DNA from: Candidatus Avelusimicrobium cornigerorum
Lineage (GTDB): Bacteria > Elusimicrobiota > Elusimicrobia > Elusimicrobiales > Elusimicrobiaceae
DNA length: 15,059 bases
Assembly: GCA_002309715.1 (NCBI GenBank)
Contig: DBXW01000005.1
Coordinates: forward strand, 406,432-421,490
Direction of reading: 5' to 3'
The translations under genes were made by a program, and so were the position numbers. The first letter of the stretch is position 1. Each line of letters opens with the position of its first letter. Below the pieces are notes generated by a model. That model saw only the letters and a program-made list of their open reading frames with translations, was not told the DNA's origin and did no database searches. This document shows positions 1 through 5,652 of the stretch, piece by piece.

Positions 1-48
1 CACCAACTGCTTGGTGTCACGTCGGGCTTGTATAAATGTTTTGCATAA
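1..48 (+). CDS. Possible 3' end of an upstream gene (partial)
   Basis: Frame 1 is open from the window edge and reads HQLLGVTSGLYKCFA before a TAA at 46-48, which sits inside the left arm of the strong terminator at 43-80. A gene ending right at a terminator is a sensible arrangement, but 15 residues are too few to recognise a family, and the stretch could equally be non-coding. The first 16 bases also form a small inverted repeat (CACCAA/TTGGTG). Confidence 0.22.
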   Translation, partial: HQLLGVTSGLYKCFA

Positions 49-80
49 AAAAGCCCCTCTTGCGAGGGGCTTTTTTATGC
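43..80. terminator. Bidirectional intrinsic terminator
   Basis: A perfect 17-bp inverted repeat (43-59 pairs with 64-80) closes on a 4-base loop TTGC. The GC core is GCCCCTC/GAGGGGC, flanked by A6 on the left and T6 on the right, so it can end transcripts in both directions. It would serve the leftward sugar-phosphate transporter gene that ends at 92 and anything coming rightward from before the window. Confidence 0.9.
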
Positions 81-91
81 TACAAAAAAAC

Positions 92-1456
92 TTATTTAGT
101 AGGAGAAGCTGCTTCCTTTTTCCACGTGGTAGCGATACAAATCATAGCAATCACACACGCGTAGATACAGGAAACATATACGCCTTTCCACCCATAGGTT
201 TCGCTGATGTAAGCGGCCCCTTTACTGGAAAGCATAGCACCGAAATACCCGAACATTCCGGTAAACCCACACGCGGCGGCCGCGGCTTTTTGCACGGTTA
301 CGCGCGAGGCCTGTACGCCCCCTGCTAAGTTCTGCGGACCGTCTACAAAGAAACCGATAAATGCCGCTAATACGGCAGTAGTCCAGAAGGCGTTGGGATC
401 AGCCAGTTTATAGAATCCCCAGCAGCTGGCGGCTAAAATAATCAAATAAATGATGTTCATTTGCGTGCAACGTCCGCCAAACCAGCGGTCTGCTAAATAC
501 CCGGCTACGATACCGCCCGGCATGCCCAAGAACGGCATAGCAGATGCGGCAGACGCGGCTAACGCTTCGGGGAACCCCCGGTCTTGGTTTAAGAAAGTGG
601 TGGCCCAGTCCAACGTAGCAAAGCGGACGTAATAAATAAATACGTACGAAATAGCCAACGCCCACAAGAAAGGGTTGGTCAGTACATATTTAATAACAAT
701 CTGAAATTGGGAAATATCTTCTTTCTCTTGTTTTACAGGCATAACGTCGTTTCGGTATACTTCAATAGCAGGTAGCCCCACAGAAGCGGGGATGTCTGTC
801 ATGTAGTAAAGCATAAAGATTCCATACGCAATACCCATAGCAGCCGGTACCAAGAACGCGGCTTGCCAACCGCAGTGCCAGTAGAGTAACAAAGAAATCA
901 GTTGTGCTACGAAGAACGCCCCAAACGTATGGGAAGAAGACCACAATGTCCATTTGGTGGCTCTTTCAGAGGGGGAGAACCAGTGTACGAGCCCTTTGGC
1001 TACCGGTGGGAAACCCATAGATTGAGCTACCCCGTTTAAGCCCCACAGAAAAGCTGCTAAAGCAGTTATAGATACCGGCACCATATATTGAATTTGCGGC
1101 AAGAAGGCAAACAAGATGTTGATAACGGATGAGGAAATCAACCCCAGTGCCATAATAGAACGTATGTTGCATTTATCGGCGATAGTACCGCTTAAAAATT
1201 TTCCGATACCGTACGTTAAGTAAATCACAAAACCAATGGTACCTAATTGTTCTATTGTAAATACGCCATTGTTGATTAAGGTTGGCTTAATGATGTCTAA
1301 GTTTTTGCGGGTGAAGTAGAAAAGTGCATACCCGAAATACATGGAGAAGAACATCTTAATACGCCACGAACGATACAACCGTTTTATTTCTTGTTCATCC
1401 GTTAGTGGAACAGCGTTGGGCAACGGTTTAAACCAATTTAGTATTTTAGACAACAT
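92..1456 (-). CDS. OPA-family sugar-phosphate:phosphate antiporter (GlpT/UhpT/UhpC type)
   Basis: A 454-residue inner-membrane MFS protein with about 12 hydrophobic segments, the usual length for organophosphate:phosphate antiporters. These import glycerol-3-phosphate or hexose-6-phosphate in exchange for phosphate. Family marks visible are the TM1 arginine in YFTRKN (R50), the second substrate-site arginine in YVRFATLDWATTFL (R278), the loop GKFLSGTIADKCNIR (85-99), the block GFPPVAKGLVHWFSPSER (148-165) and VDGPQNLAGG (371-380). The two arginines match the pair that binds the phosphate in GlpT. The ATG at 1456 has an AGGAG ribosome site five bases upstream. A UhpC-like sensor role is possible, but no two-component genes are nearby, so transport is the simpler reading. 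The substrate cannot be told from the sequence. It lies 180 bases after the ligase gene, with its own candidate promoter. Confidence 0.88.
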   Translation of the reverse strand: MLSKILNWFKPLPNAVPLTDEQEIKRLYRSWRIKMFFSMYFGYALFYFTRKNLDIIKPTLINNGVFTIEQLGTIGFVIYLTYGIGKFLSGTIADKCNIRSIMALGLISSSVINILFAFLPQIQYMVPVSITALAAFLWGLNGVAQSMGFPPVAKGLVHWFSPSERATKWTLWSSSHTFGAFFVAQLISLLLYWHCGWQAAFLVPAAMGIAYGIFMLYYMTDIPASVGLPAIEVYRNDVMPVKQEKEDISQFQIVIKYVLTNPFLWALAISYVFIYYVRFATLDWATTFLNQDRGFPEALAASAASAMPFLGMPGGIVAGYLADRWFGGRCTQMNIIYLIILAASCWGFYKLADPNAFWTTAVLAAFIGFFVDGPQNLAGGVQASRVTVQKAAAAACGFTGMFGYFGAMLSSKGAAYISETYGWKGVYVSCIYACVIAMICIATTWKKEAASPTK

Positions 1457-1477
1457 ATAATCTCCTATTTTCTAGAA

Positions 1478-1504
1478 GGATATATCCCTTTTTCCGCGGA
1501 AAAA
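1478..1504. promoter_or_regulatory. Two adjacent palindromes in the transporter 5' leader
   Basis: GGATATATCC (1478-1487) and TTTTTCCGCGGAAAAA (1489-1504) are perfect palindromes one base apart. They sit about 20-50 bases before the transporter start and downstream of its candidate promoter. They could be a repressor operator or RNA hairpins. No regulator gene lies next to them, so the role is a guess. Confidence 0.35.
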
Positions 1505-1567
1505 CAGCTATTCGTAGCGTAAGAGAAATATCTTCCCAAGTTTTTTGTAAAACAGTAAGACACCTTT

Positions 1568-1596
1568 ATTGTAACAAAAATACGGTTTTTTGTGTA
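1568..1596 (-). promoter_or_regulatory. Candidate promoter for the sugar-phosphate transporter
   Basis: On the minus strand an extended -10, TGT-TACAAT (-10 at 1568-1573), lies 17 bases from a weak -35, TACACA (1591-1596). It would start transcription near 1561 and give a leader of about 105 bases that carries the two palindromes at 1478-1504. Confidence 0.5.
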
Positions 1597-1636
1597 GTCT
1601 GTTTTTACACGTCGTGGAAAAGCCCGGCCGCGGTTA

Positions 1637-2770
1637 TTACCAATCTGTTTCTTTGCCGGTTTCTCCGGTAGGGAGCATTTCGCCAAAGGTAAATGTACGC
1701 GGCATTTCGTGGGCGGTAAGGTATTGATTAAGGTAAGAGCGGATTTCGCCGATTTGTTCCGGCCCGAATCCTTCATTTAATACGATAAATGCTTTTAAGC
1801 GGTTCCCTTCTTCCGGACGCATCAGGCGCACGCGGCAAGCCTTGACGGCCGGATGGGAAGACAGGGCAGCCTCTACCCGTTTGGGATAAACGGTTATCCC
1901 GGCAATTTTTACACCGGTGTCAAACCGTGTTGTTGGGTATAAAAAGCGTTCGTTTTTAATAGCGGCGTGATCGGGCAAATGTTGCCAAAAGTTCAAGTGT
2001 GCTCGTCGCAAGAGGGGTTCTTTTTCTTTTAAGGAAATATCCCAAAAGGGGAAAATTTCAAAAAGCGAATTAGGTTTTTCCCGCCAAGCCACGCTGCCTG
2101 TTTGGGTAGATCCGTAAATTTCTATAAAGCGTTCCGCGCCGGCGTTTAGCAAGCCGGTAACAGTGGAGTCCGGGCATAATTCAGTAGAAGACACGGCGCA
2201 AACCCCGGTTGGGAAATGATTATTTCCGCGTAGCCAATAGTTCCAGAAAAGCGGAATTCCTATCACCACATCACCGCTTTGTAAAAGTGTCTGCCAAGAT
2301 TGCACCGGCAAAGCCGGTAACGTAACAACCGGAATTTGTAAAGCGTGTGGTAAAATGACCGCAAACATAAATCCGTAAAAATAATTAGTCGGAACGAGTG
2401 AAACAATACGATTGGCCGGCTTAAACAAAACAGATAGCGCGCGAGATTCATCCCAAACCATATTGGTGGTGTGTGTATATATTTTAGTAGCCCCGGCGGC
2501 ATCTTTCATTAAAAAATTGATTTGTTGGTTTTTTAAATACGACGCGTACGCATAATCGGTCATACGTTCAAAGGAAGAAAAACTGCGCATCATATAACCA
2601 AAGATAAGGGCGGATTTTTCTTCGCAGATTAACTTGATGTCTTCCGGTAGGCTTTTCCACACTTGGTCATTATCTACATCAAAAACAGCCAGCGAGTCCG
2701 TTTGCCCGGTGGCTAATTCCGTGCGGAATAAATCATTAAGTATGCGGGATATATCATTGCGGTTTAACAT
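1637..2770 (-). CDS. Short AMP-forming acyl/aryl ligase-like protein, partner of the adjacent ACP
   Basis: A 377-residue member of the acyl-adenylating (ANL) superfamily, expected to activate a carboxylic acid as an acyl-AMP and load it on the neighbouring carrier protein. Visible core motifs are YGSTQTG (219-225, the A5 motif), TRFDTGVKIAG (281-291, the A7/A8 hinge) and LPTGETGKETDW at the C-terminus (A10, catalytic Lys expected at K373). Two oddities: full family members run about 450-550 residues and here the N-terminal part before the P-loop is only about 90 residues; and the ATP-binding A3 loop, normally SGSTGxPK, reads DAAGATK (90-96), keeping Gly and Lys but losing the Ser/Thr residues. 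Similar short ligases sit beside ACP genes in aryl-polyene clusters. The start is 18 bases after the ACP stop, so the two are surely one transcript. Substrate unknown; weakened or altered ATP chemistry is possible. Confidence 0.8.
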   Translation of the reverse strand: MLNRNDISRILNDLFRTELATGQTDSLAVFDVDNDQVWKSLPEDIKLICEEKSALIFGYMMRSFSSFERMTDYAYASYLKNQQINFLMKDAAGATKIYTHTTNMVWDESRALSVLFKPANRIVSLVPTNYFYGFMFAVILPHALQIPVVTLPALPVQSWQTLLQSGDVVIGIPLFWNYWLRGNNHFPTGVCAVSSTELCPDSTVTGLLNAGAERFIEIYGSTQTGSVAWREKPNSLFEIFPFWDISLKEKEPLLRRAHLNFWQHLPDHAAIKNERFLYPTTRFDTGVKIAGITVYPKRVEAALSSHPAVKACRVRLMRPEEGNRLKAFIVLNEGFGPEQIGEIRSYLNQYLTAHEMPRTFTFGEMLPTGETGKETDW

Positions 2771-2788
2771 AGTGATCTACGCCTTATA

Positions 2789-3049
2789 TTATCGGGTTCG
2801 GTTGTTTTCCACAAATTCGGCCAACGTGGTTAATGTGTTGAAAGCCTCGCGTCCGTGTTGTATAGTTTCCAGCGCAATGCCGAATCTTTTTTGAAGTAGC
2901 AAGCACAGTTCCATGGCATCTATACTATCCAACCCTAGCCCTTGCTTGCTAAACAACGGCTCATCCGCACGCACGCGGCTAATATCAAGCCCGCCTAAGT
3001 TGATGCCGGATGCCAATAGGGATTTTAATTCGGAAATAATTTGTTGCAT
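2789..3049 (-). CDS. Acyl carrier protein
   Basis: An 86-residue carrier protein. The phosphopantetheine site is GLGLDSIDAMEL (37-48) with Ser42, followed by the usual helix III region and an acidic composition. The LFSKQGLGLDSIDAMEL block looks more like carriers of aryl-polyene or specialised acyl systems than the housekeeping fatty-acid AcpP, whose site is usually DSLDTVEL. It would hold an acyl or aryl chain as a thioester, loaded by the ligase encoded immediately downstream. The ATG at 3049 has a GGAGAG site eight bases upstream. No fabF, fabD or phosphopantetheinyl transferase gene is in view, so the holo-form and elongation enzymes would have to come from elsewhere. Confidence 0.9.
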   Translation of the reverse strand: MQQIISELKSLLASGINLGGLDISRVRADEPLFSKQGLGLDSIDAMELCLLLQKRFGIALETIQHGREAFNTLTTLAEFVENNRTR

Positions 3050-3091
3050 AAGATAATCTCTCCATTTATTTTATATAAAATTGGTTGGGTT

Positions 3092-3141
3092 AGTCTATGG
3101 GATAAATCAAGTTTGTCAAAGGGGACTAAATAACATAAAAT
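3092..3141. promoter_or_regulatory. Divergent promoters with overlapping -35 boxes (ACP leftward, exporter rightward)
   Basis: The near-palindrome TTTGTCAAA at 3112-3120 supplies both -35 boxes. Rightward: TTGTCA (3113-3118), 17 bases, TAAAAT (3136-3141). Leftward: consensus TTGACA (3119-3114), 16 bases, TAGACT (3097-3092). Sharing one -35 region means the two polymerases should compete. The rightward start site is expected near 3148, at the exporter ATG. Confidence 0.6.
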
Positions 3142-3147
3142 TTATAT

Positions 3148-4536
3148 ATGCCAATACTCGTCAAAAGACCGCGCTTAAGCAAAAAATGGATGATATTTTC
3201 CGTTACGGCCAACGGGACATTTATGTCCACCTTATCGGCGGGCATTGTAAATGTGGCATTGCCTACCATGTCGCAGCAGTTTGATGTGTCGTTGGAAAGC
3301 GTACAGTTGGTTGTTAGTTTGTATTTGCTGGTGCTTACGTGTTTGTTACCGGTGTTTGGCAAATTGAGCGATTTATACAGCCGCAAGTGGATGTATTTGG
3401 GTGGATTTATTACTTTCGGTTTTGGTGCGTTATTTGGTGCGTTATCCACTTCGCTAACGACCATGCTTTTGGCCCGGGCCGTACAGGGGATTGGTTCTTC
3501 GGCTATGATGGCCACTTCGCAAGCCCTGATTGCGCAAGTGTTTCACGGTTCTTCACGCGGGAAGGCCTTTGGAGCGATCGGCGCAGTGGTGGCGTGCGGT
3601 TCTTTGGCGGGGCCGGCTATTGGCGGAGTACTCGTGCAAGAGTGGGGGTGGCGGTCTGTTTTTTGGCTGACAATTCCCATTTGTATATTAGGCGTATGGC
3701 GCGGTATTTATTTAATTCCGCGTTTTAACGGGAACAAACGCTTGCACATGGATTATGTAGGAGCGGCTTATTATACGCTGATGAGTTTTTCCTTTTTGTA
3801 CGCGCTCAATACGGCAGCCGAAAAAGGATGGACAAATCCTGTTATTTTGAGTTTATTTGCGCTTTCTCTGTTTGTCTCGCTTTTGTTTGTGCGGCGGGAA
3901 CACAGCAGCAAATACCCGTTTATCGGGGTTCGTATCTTTAAAATTCCGACGATTTTATACGGATATCTGGTGGCAGTATTGGGATACACGGCCTTATTTA
4001 CCAATTCGGTTTTATTACCGTTTTATTTGGCGGACATTATGCATTTGGATCCCATCCGTATTGGTCTGTTAATTGTTCCTTTCCCGATTACTTTGGCGCT
4101 TGCTTCGGCGGTGGCCGGAGCATTGAGTGCTCGGTGGCCGGCCCGAGTATTAACGACCGTCGGGTTTGGTTTTTTATTATTGGCAACGCTGCTCTTTGCG
4201 TATATCGGCACGTCGCCGAGTTATTCTTATATTATACTCGCACAACTGATTATGGGAATTGGCAGCGGAACGTTTCAAGTGCCTAATAACAATACGGTTA
4301 TCAGTGCCGCCCCGAAGGGAGAATTGGGGGTGGTGGCCAGTGTCAACGCCCTTTGCCGAAACGTAGGGATGATTTTAGGGATTGCCCTTTCGGTGGCAGT
4401 ATTTGCAGCGGTACAACATTTTTGTTTGTTTCGGGGACTTAATACCCAAAACGCTTTTGTGGCGGGCTATCAGGCTGCTATGCTTTTAGGTGCGGCTAGT
4501 TGCGTGATGGGGGGAATTTTATCCGCCAAGCGGTAA
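3148..4536 (+). CDS. MFS exporter, DHA2 (EmrB/QacA-like) family
   Basis: A 462-residue polytopic inner-membrane protein expected to use the proton gradient to export a drug, bile acid or self-made metabolite. Motifs in order: IVNVALPT (33-40) in TM1, motif A GKLSDLYSRK (71-80), motif B LARAVQGIGSS (108-118) and motif C GPAIGG (155-160), the antiporter signature. The TM1 motif usually reads LDxTIVNVALP; here it is LSAGIVNVALP, so the conserved Asp is Ser. Length fits the 14-TM family. No in-frame start lies upstream because TAA occurs at 3136-3138. No ribosome site is placed before the ATG at 3148, which instead coincides with the predicted transcription start. It diverges from the ACP-ligase pair across 98 bases, so it may export that pathway's product, though this is only positional. 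Confidence 0.88.
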   Translation: MPILVKRPRLSKKWMIFSVTANGTFMSTLSAGIVNVALPTMSQQFDVSLESVQLVVSLYLLVLTCLLPVFGKLSDLYSRKWMYLGGFITFGFGALFGALSTSLTTMLLARAVQGIGSSAMMATSQALIAQVFHGSSRGKAFGAIGAVVACGSLAGPAIGGVLVQEWGWRSVFWLTIPICILGVWRGIYLIPRFNGNKRLHMDYVGAAYYTLMSFSFLYALNTAAEKGWTNPVILSLFALSLFVSLLFVRREHSSKYPFIGVRIFKIPTILYGYLVAVLGYTALFTNSVLLPFYLADIMHLDPIRIGLLIVPFPITLALASAVAGALSARWPARVLTTVGFGFLLLATLLFAYIGTSPSYSYIILAQLIMGIGSGTFQVPNNNTVISAAPKGELGVVASVNALCRNVGMILGIALSVAVFAAVQHFCLFRGLNTQNAFVAGYQAAMLLGAASCVMGGILSAKR

Positions 4537-4547
4537 TAAAATTTTTC

Positions 4548-4556
4548 TGCTACAAT
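4548..4556 (+). promoter_or_regulatory. Extended -10 promoter for rmlA
   Basis: TGC-TACAAT (-10 at 4551-4556) lies just after the exporter stop. No convincing -35 is seen. It would start transcription near 4563, leaving a leader of about 20 bases with GGAGAGG before the rmlA ATG. The gene may also be reached by read-through from the exporter, since no terminator separates them. Confidence 0.45.
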
Positions 4557-4581
4557 AAAGTATTATTGGAGAGGCGCATAT

Positions 4582-5454
4582 ATGAAAGGAATTATCTTGG
4601 CAGGGGGGGCGGGAACGCGGCTTTATCCGGCGTCTCGTCCGGTATCTAAAATTTTGCTTCCTATTTATGATAAGCCGATGATTTATTATCCGTTGGCTAC
4701 TTTGATGCAAGCGGGGCTTCGTGATATTTTGATTATCACCAACCCCGAAGATGATGCCAACTTCCGCAAATTATTGGGCGACGGTAGACAGTGGGGGATT
4801 TCTATTTCATATAAAATCCAACACGAAAAACGCGGCATTGCGGATGCCTTTTTGTTAGGGGAAGAATTTATCGGTTCTGACGCGTGTGCGTTAATTCTAG
4901 GCGATAATTTATTCTACGGCAACGGATTTGAAAGTTTACTCAAACGCGCTTGTGAAAACAAAAAAGGCGCGACGGTATTTGCCTATGAAGTGGGGGATCC
5001 GCACCGCTTTGGCGTGGTGGAATTTGACGCGCAAGGCCGGGCAGTATCACTGGAAGAAAAACCGGCTGCCCCCAAAAGCCGCTTTGCGGTAACCGGGTTG
5101 TATTTTTATGATAATAACGTCGTAAAATACGCCAAAGAATTGCTCCCGTCGTCCCGCGGTGAATTAGAAATTACCGATTTAAATAAACGTTATTTGCAAG
5201 AAAACAATTTGCACGTTATGACTTTAGAGCGTGGCTTTGCTTGGTTGGATACCGGTACGCACGAGAGTGTGTTGGAAGCCGCTAATTTCGTGCACAGTAT
5301 GCAAGTCAATCAAGGCGTGGAAATTGCCTGCCTGGAAGAAATTGCCTTGGCCAAGGGGTTTATTACCGCGCAGGAACTTAAAGCGCAACTGGACACATTG
5401 CCCGACAATGTGTATTACAATTTTGTCCGGCGGTTAGTAACACTCAAATTATAA
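4582..5454 (+). CDS. rmlA: Glucose-1-phosphate thymidylyltransferase
   Basis: A 290-residue cytoplasmic nucleotidyltransferase that joins dTTP and glucose-1-phosphate to give dTDP-glucose, the first step to dTDP-rhamnose and other deoxysugars of surface polysaccharide. The nucleotide-binding signature is GGAGTRLYP (8-16), followed by KILLPIYDKP, LGDNLFYG (106-113, with the metal-binding Asp), EEKP (158-161) and ELEITDLN (194-201). The length is the family norm. The loop after Q80 reads QHEKRGIADAF where family members usually have a Pro before the Gly. A GGAGAGG site precedes the ATG by eight bases. rmlB, rmlC and rmlD are not in the window, so the gene stands apart from its pathway partners. 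Seven G residues (4603-4609) fall inside the signature near the 5' end. Confidence 0.96.
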   Translation: MKGIILAGGAGTRLYPASRPVSKILLPIYDKPMIYYPLATLMQAGLRDILIITNPEDDANFRKLLGDGRQWGISISYKIQHEKRGIADAFLLGEEFIGSDACALILGDNLFYGNGFESLLKRACENKKGATVFAYEVGDPHRFGVVEFDAQGRAVSLEEKPAAPKSRFAVTGLYFYDNNVVKYAKELLPSSRGELEITDLNKRYLQENNLHVMTLERGFAWLDTGTHESVLEAANFVHSMQVNQGVEIACLEEIALAKGFITAQELKAQLDTLPDNVYYNFVRRLVTLKL

Positions 5455-5462
5455 AATGAATC

Positions 5463-5527
5463 CGGGGAAAATTATTGTTCCCCGAAAAATTACTTTTTAC
5501 TGCCCCCTTGCTTGGGGGCTGTTTTTT
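5463..5527 (+). terminator. Tandem hairpins ending rmlA
   Basis: The first hairpin is CGGGGAA/TTCCCCG (5463-5469 with 5478-5484, 8-base loop) followed by only A residues and T5 further on. The second is GCCCCC/GGGGGC (5502-5507 with 5514-5519, loop TTGCTT) followed by TGTTTTTT, a good intrinsic terminator. Together they insulate rmlA from the next gene. Confidence 0.82.
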
Positions 5528-5578
5528 AGAACTCAAACTTCCATTTAGTCCTATATCACAAATAGGCCTTTTGCCCCC

Positions 5579-5606
5579 TTGTTTTTTAAAATAACTCCAT
5601 TACAAT
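5579..5606 (+). promoter_or_regulatory. Candidate promoter for the large secreted protein
   Basis: TTGTTT (5579-5584), 16 bases, TACAAT (5601-5606). Transcription would begin near 5613 and give a 40-base leader ending in the AGGAG ribosome site at 5641-5645. Confidence 0.5.
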
Positions 5607-5652
5607 ATCAGTATGGGAGAATTGATTTTCTCAAATTTTAAGGAGAACGATT

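Noticed and set aside
1..45. A possible tRNA fragment at the left edge
   Set aside because: The small CACCAA/TTGGTG hairpin is not followed or preceded by a recognisable T-arm, acceptor stem or CCA on either strand.
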